DNA from: Chryseobacterium joostei
Lineage (GTDB): Bacteria > Bacteroidota > Bacteroidia > Flavobacteriales > Weeksellaceae
NCBI RefSeq assembly: GCF_003815775.1
Contig: NZ_CP033926.1
Location: forward strand, 3,720,001 to 3,784,000
Direction of reading: 5' to 3'
DNA length: 64,000 bases
How positions within the stretch are numbered: position 1 is the first letter of the stretch; every line of letters starts with the position of its first letter. A program made the position numbers and the translations under genes. This document shows, piece after piece, positions 17,582 through 27,837 of this stretch. The notes under the pieces are model-generated. The model saw only the letters and a program-made list of their open reading frames with translations, was not told the origin of the DNA and ran no database searches.

Positions 17582-18520
17582 TTGAAAACAGAACTAAACT
17601 ATATTAATCTTTCGTATCAAACCTATTCCCAAAAGGAATACAATATCTCGTTAAGCTATGAGCTTTTCGGGAAAGACCTGTTTACAGCACCTGTTATTCT
17701 AATTAATCATGCCTTAACCGGAAATTCAAACGTATCCGGAGAGAAAGGATGGTGGAAGCAGCTGGTAGGAGAAAATCAGATCGTTGATACAAATAAATAT
17801 ACTGTTCTGTGTTTCAACATCCCCGGAAACGGATATGATCATTTTTTAATTGAAGATTATGAAAACTTCACCCCATCAGATATAGCCAATATATTTCTGA
17901 AAGGGCTGGAAGCTTTACATATCAAAAAACTATATGCCATTATTGGTGGCTCTCTTGGTGGAGGAATTGCATGGGAAATGCTTGCAAAGCAGCCTAAGCT
18001 TGCGGAAATCTTTATTCCTATAGCATGCGATTACAGAACTCACGATTGGCTTCATGCGCAATGTCTGGTTCAGAAATTTTTATTGAATGATAAAGAAGAA
18101 CCATTACAAAAAGCAAGAATTCATGCCATGTTGTGTTATAGAACTCCAGAATCTCTTAACGATAGATTTCAAAATAAGTACAATCAGGAAAAGCAACGCT
18201 TAGAATCAGAAGACTGGTTGGTTTATCATGGCAATGCATTAAACGAAAGGTTTAGTTTACAAGCATACAGGCTAATGAACCATCTGCTGATGAATATTAA
18301 TGCTGATGAAGCCGCGCTGGAGAAAATAGAAGCACGAATGCACATGATCTCCGTAGATACAGACTTATTCTTTCCTGCTTCTGAAATCCGAATGTGTTTT
18401 GAGAACTTAAAAAAGAAAAAAGAGAATATTTCTTATCACGAGATCCAATCTATGCAGGGGCACGATGCCTTCCTAATGGAATATCAACAATTAAATAATA
18501 TCATAAAAAACATTTTATAG
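17582..18520 (+). CDS. metX: MetX-like homoserine O-acyltransferase (alpha/beta hydrolase)
   Basis: The 312-residue alpha/beta hydrolase follows MetX in layout: VILINHALTGNSNVSG near residue 40, nucleophile elbow GGSLGGG with Ser124, an acid in DTDLFFPASE and the closing GHDAFLME histidine. MetX transfers an acetyl (or succinyl) group to homoserine, the first committed step to methionine. At 312 residues it is shorter than most MetX enzymes (about 350-380), lacking part of the lid. The start is a TTG: no ATG lies between it and an upstream in-frame stop at 17561. It is the first gene after the SAM riboswitch, which supports the role strongly. Confidence 0.85.
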   Translation: MKTELNYINLSYQTYSQKEYNISLSYELFGKDLFTAPVILINHALTGNSNVSGEKGWWKQLVGENQIVDTNKYTVLCFNIPGNGYDHFLIEDYENFTPSDIANIFLKGLEALHIKKLYAIIGGSLGGGIAWEMLAKQPKLAEIFIPIACDYRTHDWLHAQCLVQKFLLNDKEEPLQKARIHAMLCYRTPESLNDRFQNKYNQEKQRLESEDWLVYHGNALNERFSLQAYRLMNHLLMNINADEAALEKIEARMHMISVDTDLFFPASEIRMCFENLKKKKENISYHEIQSMQGHDAFLMEYQQLNNIIKNIL

Positions 18521-18524
18521 AGTA

Positions 18525-20063
18525 ATGAAAAATGCTAACGAAATAAAATTTTTAAAGAACAGATCAATCGTCAAATTTGAAGGAGAAGATTTCCTGGGAG
18601 AAATCGGTATTGACGGACGAATTTTTAAAGCGCTTACTTTAGCGCGTATCAGTGTAGGAGTAATCTCTCAGCAAGCCATAGAAAACGGAATTTCTATTTT
18701 GGTTCAGGAAAATGACGCAGAAAAAGCAGTCGCTTGTCTTATAGATGAATTTGAAGCAGAAAGAAAATCAGGAAAAGTATCACAAATCTATAGTATTAAT
18801 AATGTTTCTGTCATTGGGTTTGTAGCAGAAGACTTCAATAAAGTTTTTGCTGAACTGGCCAGAAACAACGTTTTCCCATTGCTTTTAAACCAAGTAGCAG
18901 GAGAAAACAGAGTGAATATTGTGGTGACTTCTTCACAGGACGAAAAAACAAAAAACATCATAGAATCTGAAATCTTCAAAAAACCAAAGCCCGTTCATCT
19001 TGCAATCATTGGTCATGGTAACGTGGGAAAAACTTTGATAGAACAGGTTCTGGAATCTTCAGAAGAAATTAAAAGACGTAAAAAAATAGATTTAAAGGTT
19101 GTTGCAGTAGCTAACTCTAAGAAAATTGCCTTCAACAAGAAGGGTTTTGATGCTAACTGGGCAGAAGAGGTTTTAACTGCAGAACACCCATCAAGCGTTC
19201 AGGAGTTGATTAATTTCTCTAATGAAAATCAATTGGAAAACCTGATTGTTGTGGATAACACAGCAAGTAAGGACTTTGTTAAGAACTATCATGCTTTGGC
19301 AGAAAACGGGTTTGATTTAGTCTCTTCCAACAAAATCTTCAACACACTTCCTATCGAGGAATATAGAAAACTAAGATATACGTTAAGCAAAAATAACAGA
19401 CGTTATCTGTATGAAACCAATGTAGGAGCGGGGCTTCCGTTAATTGATACCATCAAATTATTACACCTTTCAGGAGAAAATATCACAAGAATTAAAGGTG
19501 TATTCTCCGGAACATTGAGTTATGTTTTCAATAATTTTTCTTTGAGAAATGATAAATTCTCAACGATCATCAATGAAGCTCTGGAAAAAGGGTATACAGA
19601 ACCGGATCCAAGAGAAGACTTGTCAGGAAATGATGTGGCTAGAAAACTATTGATTTTAGCAAGAGAGCTGGATCTAATCAACGAATTCGACGATATCAAT
19701 ATTCAAAATCTGGTTCCGGAAAGCTTACTTTCAGTTTCAAAACCAGAATTCCTTTCCAGGCTTGAAGAACTGGATGAAGAATATCAAAAAATTAAAGAAA
19801 ATCAGGAGCCTGATCATGTATTGAGATATGTTGGTGATTTACACGGTGACTTACAGAAAGACAAAGGTGAGCTGGATGTAAAACTGATTTCTGTACCTGC
19901 CACTTCAGCTTTAGGACAGTTGAAAGGTTCAGATTCCATCTTTGAGATTTATACAGAAAGCTATGGGGAAAACCCAATTGTAATTATGGGAGCCGGAGCC
20001 GGAGCACAGGTAACTGCAAGAGGAGTATTCGGAGATATTTTAAGAGTAAGTGAAACGAAATAA
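18525..20063 (+). CDS. ACT-homoserine dehydrogenase (ThrA/MetL-like without the aspartate kinase catalytic domain)
   Basis: The 512-residue protein has two parts. Residues 1-145 form tandem ACT-like regulatory modules as in aspartokinase (SIVKFEGEDFLGEIGIDGRIF; ISVGVISQQAIENGIS; VIGFVAEDFNKVFAEL). Residues 160-512 are a homoserine dehydrogenase: nucleotide loop IIGHGNVGKTLIEQ, then VSSNK, YETNVGAGLPLIDTI, GVFSGTLSYVFN, GYTEPDPREDLSGNDVARKL and a closing GAGAGAQVTARGVFGDI. No aspartokinase catalytic domain (KFGG motif) is present. It makes homoserine from aspartate semialdehyde; kinase must come from another gene. It starts 5 bp after metX, so both are translated together. Confidence 0.92.
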   Translation: MKNANEIKFLKNRSIVKFEGEDFLGEIGIDGRIFKALTLARISVGVISQQAIENGISILVQENDAEKAVACLIDEFEAERKSGKVSQIYSINNVSVIGFVAEDFNKVFAELARNNVFPLLLNQVAGENRVNIVVTSSQDEKTKNIIESEIFKKPKPVHLAIIGHGNVGKTLIEQVLESSEEIKRRKKIDLKVVAVANSKKIAFNKKGFDANWAEEVLTAEHPSSVQELINFSNENQLENLIVVDNTASKDFVKNYHALAENGFDLVSSNKIFNTLPIEEYRKLRYTLSKNNRRYLYETNVGAGLPLIDTIKLLHLSGENITRIKGVFSGTLSYVFNNFSLRNDKFSTIINEALEKGYTEPDPREDLSGNDVARKLLILARELDLINEFDDINIQNLVPESLLSVSKPEFLSRLEELDEEYQKIKENQEPDHVLRYVGDLHGDLQKDKGELDVKLISVPATSALGQLKGSDSIFEIYTESYGENPIVIMGAGAGAQVTARGVFGDILRVSETK

Positions 20064-20200
20064 TAATGTACCAATATAACAATGTATCAGTTTACCAATA
20101 ATGGTTATTGTCATTCTGAGCACAGATGATAAATCTGCGAACGCAGTTCAGAAGAATCTGATTGTTACATTATTAGACTGCTACATTGTTACATTAATTA
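20064..20200. repeat. REP/MITE-like inverted-repeat element between homoserine dehydrogenase and metZ genes
   Basis: TAACAATGTATCAGTTTA (20077-20094) is matched in inverted orientation at 20174-20191 with 16 of 18 positions identical. The centre carries TCATTCTGAGC and AAGAATC, a pattern that recurs as small dispersed repeats in flavobacterial genomes. The element has no coding potential and fills almost the whole 144-bp intergenic space. Copy number in this genome cannot be seen. Confidence 0.65.
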
Positions 20201-20207
20201 AAACTAT

Positions 20208-21368
20208 ATGGAAAATTTTGAAACATCAGCAATAAGAACCCAGACTGAAAGATCTCAGTTTGATGAGCACTCTACACCATTATATCTTACATCCAGTTTT
20301 ATTTTTCAGGATGCCGAGGATATGAGAGCCAGCTTTGCTGAAGAAAAACCTAAGAACTTATACAGCCGCTTTTCCAATCCTAATGTAACTGAGTTTACAG
20401 ATAAAATTGCAAAAATGGAGGGTGCAGAAGCAGGATATGCATTTGCTACAGGTATGGCAGCCATCTATTCAACGTTTGCAGCTTTATTGAATGCAGGAGA
20501 TCATATCGTAAGCTGCCAGTCAGTTTTTGGATCTACACATACTTTGTTTACCAAGTATTTCCCGAAATGGAATATTGAAACTACCTATTTCAAAGCTGGA
20601 GATGCAGAGAATGTTGAAAAATATATTAAGCCTAATACAAAGATCTTATATCTTGAAACGCCTACCAATCCGGCTATAGAAATTCTTGATTTAGAGTTTT
20701 TCGGGCAGATTGCAAAAAAACATAACCTGATATTTATTGTAGATAACTGTTTTGCAACACCTTATCTTCAGCAGCCAATTAAATATGGTGCAGATGTTGT
20801 TGTGCATTCTGCAACGAAGTTGATTGACGGACAGGGAAGAGTGTTGGGAGGAATAGCAGTAGGTAAAGAGGACCTGATCAGAGAGATCTATCTTTTCGCA
20901 AGAAATACAGGACCTGCGTTGTCTCCTTTTAATGCATGGGTATTATCAAAAAGCTTAGAAACATTGGCTATCCGTGTAGAAAAACACTGTGAAAATGCCT
21001 TGAAAGTTGCTGAGTTTTTAGAAAGCCATCCTAACGTAGAATTGGTGAAATATCCATTCCTGAAATCTCACCCAAGCTATGAAGTAGCCAAGAAACAAAT
21101 GAAGCTTGGAGGAAATATTGTTGCCTTTGAAATTAAAGGCGGAATAGAAGGCGGAAGAAATTTCCTGGATAAGATAAAAATGTGTTCCCTTTCTGCTAAC
21201 CTTGGTGATACAAGAACGATCGTTACACATCCCGCATCCACCACGCACTCCAAATTGTCAGATGAAGAAAGAAACGAGGTAGGAATTACAGCAGGATTGG
21301 TTCGTTGCTCTGTAGGATTAGAAAATGTAGAGGATATCATTGCAGATTTAAAACAGGCTTTAGACTAG
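20208..21368 (+). CDS. metZ: O-acyl-homoserine sulfhydrylase (MetZ-like trans-sulfuration enzyme)
   Basis: The 386-residue PLP enzyme of the Cys/Met metabolism family shows LYSRFSNPNVTEFTDKIAKMEGAEAGYAFATGMAA, YLETPTNPAIEI, VDNCFATPYLQQP and the lysine motif VVHSATKLIDGQGRVLGG (PLP lysine in ATK). The DGQGR stretch is typical of O-succinylhomoserine sulfhydrylases (MetZ). It joins sulfide to acyl-homoserine to give homocysteine, the next step after MetX. Whether the acyl group is acetyl or succinyl is not decided. It lies in the SAM-riboswitch operon after the inserted repeat. Confidence 0.9.
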   Translation: MENFETSAIRTQTERSQFDEHSTPLYLTSSFIFQDAEDMRASFAEEKPKNLYSRFSNPNVTEFTDKIAKMEGAEAGYAFATGMAAIYSTFAALLNAGDHIVSCQSVFGSTHTLFTKYFPKWNIETTYFKAGDAENVEKYIKPNTKILYLETPTNPAIEILDLEFFGQIAKKHNLIFIVDNCFATPYLQQPIKYGADVVVHSATKLIDGQGRVLGGIAVGKEDLIREIYLFARNTGPALSPFNAWVLSKSLETLAIRVEKHCENALKVAEFLESHPNVELVKYPFLKSHPSYEVAKKQMKLGGNIVAFEIKGGIEGGRNFLDKIKMCSLSANLGDTRTIVTHPASTTHSKLSDEERNEVGITAGLVRCSVGLENVEDIIADLKQALD

Positions 21369-21400
21369 TTGAAAGATTATAGTTGACAATTGATACATAG
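21369..21400 (+). repeat. Short AT-rich repeat before the second four-helix-bundle gene
   Basis: The 32 bases contain two near-copies of a GTTGAAAGA/ATAGTTGACA-type unit (AGTTGAAAG then AGTTGACAA). Such TTGA-rich units are similar in style to the framed insertion at 11311, though no clear matching arm was found after the gene because it overlaps metH. Confidence 0.3.
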
Positions 21401-21793
21401 ATGATGAGTAGAGACTGTACAGAACTAGAAGCTTGGATGGAAGGGAAAAAGCTGGTGAGCCTGGCTTATATTTTGACCACAAGCTTTCCTAAGAAAGAAT
21501 TATCAGGTTTAGCCAATCAGGTAAGAAGAATTGCGACTTCAGTTCCATTAAATATAGCTGAAGGATACGAAAGAAGAACTTCTAAGGACGATGCATTACA
21601 ATTTCTGCATACTGCTCAAGAGTCTCTCTGTGAATTGGAAACTAAATTTTGTATCGCTTTAGATCAGAAATATGTATCTAAGGTGAATTTTGAAATGATC
21701 AGTAAAAAAATTCACTTGTCTAAAAAATTGACGAGCGGATTTATAAATTATTACAAAAAGACAGAAAATGAAAAATTCAGAACAATTATATAA
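21401..21793 (+). CDS. Four-helix-bundle protein (23S rRNA intervening-sequence family), second copy
   Basis: The 130-residue protein has the family's conserved central stretch [33 protein letters not shown] and a first helix [15 protein letters not shown]. It is a distant paralogue of the protein at 11366. It sits between metZ and the first metH gene and overlaps metH by 26 bp, so it has been integrated into the operon's reading. It probably has no role in methionine synthesis. A second ATG at 21404 could be used. Function unknown. Confidence 0.88.
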   Translation: MMSRDCTELEAWMEGKKLVSLAYILTTSFPKKELSGLANQVRRIATSVPLNIAEGYERRTSKDDALQFLHTAQESLCELETKFCIALDQKYVSKVNFEMISKKIHLSKKLTSGFINYYKKTENEKFRTII

Positions 21794-22778
21794 AGCTTTA
21801 TCCGAAAGAATTTTAATTCTCGATGGGGCAATGGGAACAATGCTTCAGAGATATAAGTTTGAGGAAGAAGATTACCGTGGTGAGCGTTTCAAAGACTGGG
21901 AACATCCGGTAAAGGGAAATAATGACTTACTTTCCCTTACACAGCCTCACGCCATTGAAGAAGTTCACAAAAAATATCTGGAAGCAGATGCAGATATCAT
22001 TGAAACCAATACATTCTCCGGAACTACAATTGCCATGGCCGATTATCACATGGAAGATCTGGTATATGAACTGAACTACGAGTCTGCAAAGATTGCCAGA
22101 AAAGCCTGTGATGAATATACAGCCAAAAATCCTGATAAGCCGAGATTCGTAGCAGGATCTATCGGGCCTACAAACAGAACGGCAAGCTTAAGCCCGGATG
22201 TAAATGATCCTGGATATAGAGCCATAACATTCGAAGAACTGAGAGTTGCCTACAGACAACAATGTGAAGCATTATTAGATGGAGGTTCAGATATTCTGTT
22301 AGTAGAAACCATCTTCGATACATTGAATGCTAAAGCAGCTTTGTTTGCAATAGATGAATTACAGGAAGAAAGAGGAATAAAAATTCCGATCATGGTTTCA
22401 GGAACCATTACCGATGCTTCAGGGAGAACGTTGAGCGGTCAGACAGCAGATGCTTTCCTGATCTCGGTTTCCCACTTGAATTTGTTAAGCGTTGGATTCA
22501 ACTGTGCACTGGGAGCAGATCAGCTGACACCTTATCTGGAAACATTGGCCCATAATTCAGAATTTTATATTTCAGCGTATCCAAATGCCGGTTTACCCAA
22601 TGCTTTCGGAAAATATGATGAAACTCCGGAAGACATGGCCAGACAGATCAAGGAATATGTGGAAAAAGGATTAATCAATATTATCGGAGGCTGTTGTGGT
22701 ACCACGCCGGAACATATCAAAGCGATTGCTGATCTGGTGAAAAATTATCCGCCAAGAAAATTGAAAGAATTTGTGTGA
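21768..22778 (+). CDS. metH: Methionine synthase homocysteine-binding module (MetH N-terminal half as separate gene)
   Basis: The 336-residue protein corresponds to the N-terminal homocysteine S-methyltransferase barrel of B12-dependent Met[73 protein letters not shown], and zinc ligands in VGFNCALG and the closing [17 protein letters not shown] (three cysteines). It binds homocysteine through zinc and accepts the methyl from cobalamin carried by the second gene at 23959. In most bacteria the two are one polypeptide; in Bacteroidota they are often split. Confidence 0.95.
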   Translation: MKNSEQLYKALSERILILDGAMGTMLQRYKFEEEDYRGERFKDWEHPVKGNNDLLSLTQPHAIEEVHKKYLEADADIIETNTFSGTTIAMADYHMEDLVYELNYESAKIARKACDEYTAKNPDKPRFVAGSIGPTNRTASLSPDVNDPGYRAITFEELRVAYRQQCEALLDGGSDILLVETIFDTLNAKAALFAIDELQEERGIKIPIMVSGTITDASGRTLSGQTADAFLISVSHLNLLSVGFNCALGADQLTPYLETLAHNSEFYISAYPNAGLPNAFGKYDETPEDMARQIKEYVEKGLINIIGGCCGTTPEHIKAIADLVKNYPPRKLKEFV

Positions 22779-22861
22779 TTTGATAGATTTTTTTAATTAA
22801 AATCAATAATGTGGGCTAAATTATAAATATTAACTTTAAATAAATCATAAAGTCTATTATA

Positions 22862-23953
22862 ATGGAAAAGCCGATTTATTTAAAAGATTCAGATGATATA
22901 AAACTCTTTAATGAACTGAGAAAGAAGGTGAACCAGCGAGTAGAAGCAATTCCTGAAAACAGGGATATCTATATTCAGATAAAAGCAGTGATTTTACCCC
23001 TTATCTATGTCGGTTTATATTTCGTAGCGATTCTTAATGCAGAGAAGCAATGGGTTTATATATTGAGTTTTGTGTTAATGGGAATTTCATTGGTTTTGAT
23101 TTATTTAAACTTAATTCATGAAGCAGCCCATAACAATATCTATAAAAGCAAAAGGCTGAATGGGTTGGTATTGCACATTTTTGATTTTATAGGAGCCAAT
23201 TCCTATATCTGGAAAAAAAGACATATCGCAAGCCACCATGCTTATCCTAATGTAGATGGATGGGATACAGATATTGAGCAGAGTGGTTTACTTTTAATAG
23301 TACCATGGATAAAGGCAAAAGGAGTTCAGAAGTATCAGCATAGGTTTTTCTTTTTAGTATATCCGTTGTATTTATTCAACTGGATGTTCATAAGAGACTT
23401 TAGAGACTTCTTTGACAAGGAAAGAGTGATTTTAAAAACCCAGGGAAGAATACCTGTTATGGAGAAAGTAAAAATGGTGAGTTATAAACTGTTTTACTTT
23501 TTTTATCAGATTGTGGTTCCTGTATTGTTCTTTAAAGTATCAATTGGTTTGGTTTTAGGAGCTTGGTTTTTACAGGTGATTGCAGCAAGCATTTTTGCAC
23601 TGTTTGTTTTATTGCCTCTGCATCCGCTTCCTGACAATGCTTTTCCAAAATTGGATAAAGATAATGGGCTTCCATTTAGCTGGCTGCGTCATCAATTGGA
23701 AGTAACGAATGATTTAAAAGAAAATAACTGGTTGGTAAGAAATGTATTAGGGAACTTTAATTTTCATGTGGCTCATCATCTTTTTCCCAATTACAGTTAT
23801 ATGTATTACAATGAGATCACAGAAGAAATAGAAGAATTTGCTAAAGAACACCACTTGGCATACAAACGATTTCCGTTGTTAACCGCTTTAGGTAAGCACA
23901 GGGATTTATTGAGGCAGAACGCAAACAATGCCTATTATATTTTAGAAGAATAA
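22862..23953 (+). CDS. Membrane fatty acid desaturase (inserted between metH halves)
   Basis: The 363-residue protein has the three histidine boxes of membrane di-iron desaturases: HEAAHN (near residue 85), HIASHHAY (near 120) and HVAHHLFPN (near 305). Four hydrophobic segments are visible. It likely introduces a double bond into acyl chains in the membrane, using a reduced electron donor. It has no evident link to methionine synthesis, yet begins 83 bp after the first metH gene and ends 5 bp before the second. It may simply be carried along and co-expressed under SAM control. Confidence 0.9.
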   Translation: MEKPIYLKDSDDIKLFNELRKKVNQRVEAIPENRDIYIQIKAVILPLIYVGLYFVAILNAEKQWVYILSFVLMGISLVLIYLNLIHEAAHNNIYKSKRLNGLVLHIFDFIGANSYIWKKRHIASHHAYPNVDGWDTDIEQSGLLLIVPWIKAKGVQKYQHRFFFLVYPLYLFNWMFIRDFRDFFDKERVILKTQGRIPVMEKVKMVSYKLFYFFYQIVVPVLFFKVSIGLVLGAWFLQVIAASIFALFVLLPLHPLPDNAFPKLDKDNGLPFSWLRHQLEVTNDLKENNWLVRNVLGNFNFHVAHHLFPNYSYMYYNEITEEIEEFAKEHHLAYKRFPLLTALGKHRDLLRQNANNAYYILEE

Positions 23954-23958
23954 AATAG

Positions 23959-26619
23959 ATGAAGTATTTAAGATTATCAGGCCTTGAGCCTCTTATCATA
24001 ACGCCGGAGAGTAATTTCATCAATGTTGGTGAAAGAACTAACGTTGCCGGTTCCAAAAAGTTTTTAAGACTAATTAAAGAGGAGAAATTCTCTGAAGCAT
24101 TAGACATTGCCCGCCATCAGGTAGAAGGAGGGGCACAGATTCTTGATGTCAATTTTGATGATGGATTGATTGATGGAAAAGCATCCATGATTAAATTCCT
24201 GAACTTAATTGCCTCAGAACCGGATATCGCAAGGATTCCTATCATGGTAGACTCTTCCAAATGGGAAATTTTGGAGGCTGGTCTTCAGGTGGCCCAGGGG
24301 AAATGCGTGGTAAACTCCATCAGTTTAAAAGAAGGAGAAGAAGAATTTATCAAGCATGCAAAAGCAATCAAAAGATATGGAGCTGCAGTTATTGTAATGG
24401 CATTTGATGAGGTGGGGCAAGCTGACAATCTTGAACGAAGAATAGAAATTTCAAAACGTTCCTATGATATTTTGGTCAACGAAATCGGTTTTCCGGCAGA
24501 AGATATCATTTTTGACTTAAATATCTTCCCGGTTGCAACAGGTATGGATGAGCATAGAAGAAATGCCATCGAATTTATCGAAGCAACCCGATGGGTAAGA
24601 CAGAATCTTCCTTATGTCTCTGTGAGTGGGGGAGTAAGTAATGTTTCTTTCTCATTTCGTGGAAACGATACGGTAAGAGAAGCCATGCACTCGGTATTTC
24701 TTTATCATGCCATTCAGGCAGGGATGAATATCGGTATTGTAAACCCTGCGATGCTGGAGGTTTATGATGAAATTAATAAAGAGCTTTTAGAGCTTGTAGA
24801 AGATGTAATTCTTGATAAAAGGGAAGATGCTACGGAAAGGCTTCTCGATTATTCTGAAAAACATAAATCAGTCAAAAAAGAAAAGGCTGAAGACCTCGAA
24901 TGGAGAAACAATCCATTACAGGAAAGAATTACCTATGCTCTGGTAAAAGGTATTGACCGCTTTATCGAAGAAGATGTAGAAGAAGCCAGACAATTGGCAG
25001 AAAGACCACTTCATGTCATAGAAATTAATCTGATGACTGGAATGGGAGTGGTAGGAGATTTATTTGGAAGTGGAAAAATGTTTTTACCACAGGTAGTGAA
25101 GTCTGCAAGAGTAATGAAAAAAGCAGTGGCTTATTTACAGCCTTACATTGAAGCTGAAAAAGACGGAACAAGACCTGCCAATGGAAAAATCTTAATGGCT
25201 ACTGTAAAAGGAGACGTTCATGATATCGGTAAAAATATTGTGAGCGTTGTTTTGGGTTGCAACAACTATGAAATTGTTGACCTTGGAGTAATGGTACCTG
25301 CGGAAAAGATTATTCAGACAGCCATTGCAGAAAAAGTAGACGTGATCGGATTAAGCGGATTGATTACACCAAGTCTAGATGAAATGGTGTACATCGCATC
25401 AGAATTAGAAAGACAAAATTTAAATTTTCCTTTATTAATCGGTGGTGCAACAACTTCAAAAGCACATACCGCCGTGAAAATTGATTTAAAATATAAAAAT
25501 GCAGTCGTTCACGTGAATGATGCTTCCAGAGCTGTAAACGTGGTAAGCTCATTGTTGGGAGACAGAAATAAAGAATATGTTTCCGACTTGAAGAGTGATT
25601 ATTCGGACTTCAGGGAGAAATTCCTGAACAGACAGGTGGATAAAGACTATGTTTCCATTCAGGAAGCAAGAGAAAACCATTTTAAAATTGATTGGGAAAA
25701 CGAAGATATTTTCACACCAAATAATTTGGGAATAACAATAGTTGAAAATCAGGATCTGAATGAACTTCTTCCTTTCATCGACTGGTCACCGTTTTTCAGA
25801 AGTTGGGATCTCCACGGGAAATATCCAAATATTTTAGAAGATGAGGTAGTAGGAGTACAGGCAAAAGAACTTTTCAAAGATGCTCAGGTTATTTTAAAGA
25901 GAATTTTAGATGAAAAACTCTTAACGGCAAAAGCCATCTTCGGAATTTTTAAAGCCAATGCCAATGAAACGGATGATATCCTAATTTTTGATGAAAATAA
26001 TAATGAACAAGCCAAATTTTTAACCTTAAGACAGCAGGCTCAAAGATCAAAAGGAAAAGACTATCTGGCATTAAGCGATTTCATAGCACCACAAAGCTCC
26101 GGCAAAACCGATTATGTAGGTGCATTTTGTGTAACTACCGGTTTCGGAACGGATGAATTATCCGCCGAATATGAAAAAGCACATGATGATTATAACTCCA
26201 TCATGGTAAAAGCCCTGGCAGACCGTTTCGCCGAAGCTTATGCTGAATTTTTACACAAAAAGGTAAGAACAGAATATTGGGGCTATGCTAATCAGGAAAG
26301 TTTAAGCAATGAAGAGTTAATTGCCGAACAATATAAAGGAATTCGCCCTGCACCAGGTTATCCGGCATGCCCGGACCACTTAGAAAAGAAAACAATCTGG
26401 GATCTTTTAAAAGTAGAAGAAAATATAGGCGTTTACCTTACGGAAAGCTTAGCAATGTTCCCAACGGCATCCGTTTCCGGATATTATTTTGGGAGCCCGC
26501 ATGCTAAGTATTTCGGGTTAGGAAAAATTACAGAAGATCAGCTAAAGGATTATGCAGAAAGAAGAGGTTGTAGCATCCAGGAAGCGAGAAAATGGTTGTC
26601 ACCAAATTTAGCAGATTAA
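23959..26619 (+). CDS. metH: B12-dependent methionine synthase, folate/cobalamin/activation modules (MetH C-terminal half)
   Basis: The 886-residue protein carries, in order: a pterin-binding domain ([28 protein letters not shown], about residues 15-290), the cobalamin cap (about 310-400), the B12-binding domain with the lower-ligand motif [12 protein letters not shown] (about 420-540), and the AdoMet-binding activation domain (about 560-886, with [13 protein letters not shown] [17 protein letters not shown] and [17 protein letters not shown]). It transfers methyl from methyltetrahydrofolate via cobalamin to homocysteine bound by the separate N-terminal subunit. The gene follows the desaturase by 5 bp. 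No B12 riboswitch is seen, so control is through the shared SAM riboswitch. Confidence 0.96.
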   Translation: MKYLRLSGLEPLIITPESNFINVGERTNVAGSKKFLRLIKEEKFSEALDIARHQVEGGAQILDVNFDDGLIDGKASMIKFLNLIASEPDIARIPIMVDSSKWEILEAGLQVAQGKCVVNSISLKEGEEEFIKHAKAIKRYGAAVIVMAFDEVGQADNLERRIEISKRSYDILVNEIGFPAEDIIFDLNIFPVATGMDEHRRNAIEFIEATRWVRQNLPYVSVSGGVSNVSFSFRGNDTVREAMHSVFLYHAIQAGMNIGIVNPAMLEVYDEINKELLELVEDVILDKREDATERLLDYSEKHKSVKKEKAEDLEWRNNPLQERITYALVKGIDRFIEEDVEEARQLAERPLHVIEINLMTGMGVVGDLFGSGKMFLPQVVKSARVMKKAVAYLQPYIEAEKDGTRPANGKILMATVKGDVHDIGKNIVSVVLGCNNYEIVDLGVMVPAEKIIQTAIAEKVDVIGLSGLITPSLDEMVYIASELERQNLNFPLLIGGATTSKAHTAVKIDLKYKNAVVHVNDASRAVNVVSSLLGDRNKEYVSDLKSDYSDFREKFLNRQVDKDYVSIQEARENHFKIDWENEDIFTPNNLGITIVENQDLNELLPFIDWSPFFRSWDLHGKYPNILEDEVVGVQAKELFKDAQVILKRILDEKLLTAKAIFGIFKANANETDDILIFDENNNEQAKFLTLRQQAQRSKGKDYLALSDFIAPQSSGKTDYVGAFCVTTGFGTDELSAEYEKAHDDYNSIMVKALADRFAEAYAEFLHKKVRTEYWGYANQESLSNEELIAEQYKGIRPAPGYPACPDHLEKKTIWDLLKVEENIGVYLTESLAMFPTASVSGYYFGSPHAKYFGLGKITEDQLKDYAERRGCSIQEARKWLSPNLAD

Positions 26620-26626
26620 AATAGAC

Positions 26627-27793
26627 ATGAAGATAACAACTAAACTATTGCCGATAATTCTCAATATTCTCAGTATTTGTGTCCTGTTGGTATTGCTTTT
26701 CCAGAATGCGGCTTTTCTATTGAGCCCTTCTTTTGATAAATTTGTTTTTAATTCAGACTATTTTATCAACTATACTTCCGGGTTTATAAAAAGAGGGTTA
26801 GATGGGCAACTTATTTATGCCATTACAGCATATACGGGGTTTTCTCCTATCAATATTCTACGTGTACTTTATCTTATATTTTTTGTATCACTGTCGGGTA
26901 TTGTTATTAATATTTTGTACAGATCTAAAATATCTTTATTTTATATTTTTTCTCCATTTTTGTTCTTATTCCCTTTTGTTTACTTCCAATTATATCATAT
27001 TTCAAAAGATGTTGAGGTGCTTCTAATAGCCTATATAGTACTGTATCTTTTTATAAATGGTAAGTCTAAATGGCTATTGAATATTGCCTTGTCTTTAGGG
27101 ATTCTGGCGCATGAATCAATATTCATTTTCTTGTTTTTCCCGCTTTTACTCATTCAGTTATTTTATATTGGTAAAGGGAGCGTGGTACAGAAACTTTTAA
27201 ATTTTGGTATATCCTTGGCGCCTTCCATTATCATATTTTTACTGATATTTCTGAAATTTAACGGCTTATCAAATAACATCCAGATTATTTATGATTCATG
27301 GAAGCCTTATAGTACCTATTTACAGGATGTACATTTCAATTCAGGATTATTTGACGGAAGGCCAAGACTGATCTCAGATATAATTAAAGAATCCTATAAT
27401 ATGATTGGTTTAGGACTACTTATTGGGATCAACTTTGTATTTATAACAGCAGGGGCTTACCTCTATTCCCGTCAGAATTTTCTCGTATTGCTGGGGATTG
27501 CATTACTTCAGATCATTCCGGTTGTCATCCTTTGTGCTGTAGCTTCTGATTTTGGAAGATGGTTCTTTTTGTCTAACTCTATTTTGTTATTTTCTATGTT
27601 CTTACTTCAAGGAAAAGTGCCGTCAGTGAATTTCTCTTGGGGGAGTGGCCACTTTATTATGCGAACCTATGAAATGCTATCATTTCCGATGGTTTGTATC
27701 CTTTTTGTGTTGGGAGGAATGCCTTATTTAGGTTTTAATATCTATAGGTATTTCTATTCAAACCCAATTAGAATAATTCTTGACTGGCTTTAG
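26627..27793 (+). CDS. Polytopic membrane protein of unknown function
   Basis: The 388-residue protein has about ten hydrophobic segments and a layout like EpsG- or O-antigen-polymerase-type proteins (short loops, no visible catalytic motif). It starts 7 bp after metH and ends 44 bp before metF, so it is transcribed with the methionine genes. Its low GC and extreme T-rich coding are in line with membrane helices. It is unrelated by sequence to methionine metabolism and might be a recently acquired envelope polysaccharide gene. Function not recognised. Confidence 0.75.
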   Translation: MKITTKLLPIILNILSICVLLVLLFQNAAFLLSPSFDKFVFNSDYFINYTSGFIKRGLDGQLIYAITAYTGFSPINILRVLYLIFFVSLSGIVINILYRSKISLFYIFSPFLFLFPFVYFQLYHISKDVEVLLIAYIVLYLFINGKSKWLLNIALSLGILAHESIFIFLFFPLLLIQLFYIGKGSVVQKLLNFGISLAPSIIIFLLIFLKFNGLSNNIQIIYDSWKPYSTYLQDVHFNSGLFDGRPRLISDIIKESYNMIGLGLLIGINFVFITAGAYLYSRQNFLVLLGIALLQIIPVVILCAVASDFGRWFFLSNSILLFSMFLLQGKVPSVNFSWGSGHFIMRTYEMLSFPMVCILFVLGGMPYLGFNIYRYFYSNPIRIILDWL

Positions 27794-27837
27794 TATTTAA
27801 TTGAAGCATAGAAAATTAAAATTTTAAAATTTAATAA

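Noticed and set aside
26802..27026. A 74-residue plus-strand frame within the membrane protein gene
   Set aside because: It is in another frame of a hydrophobic coding region and consists of F/Y/L runs expected by chance.
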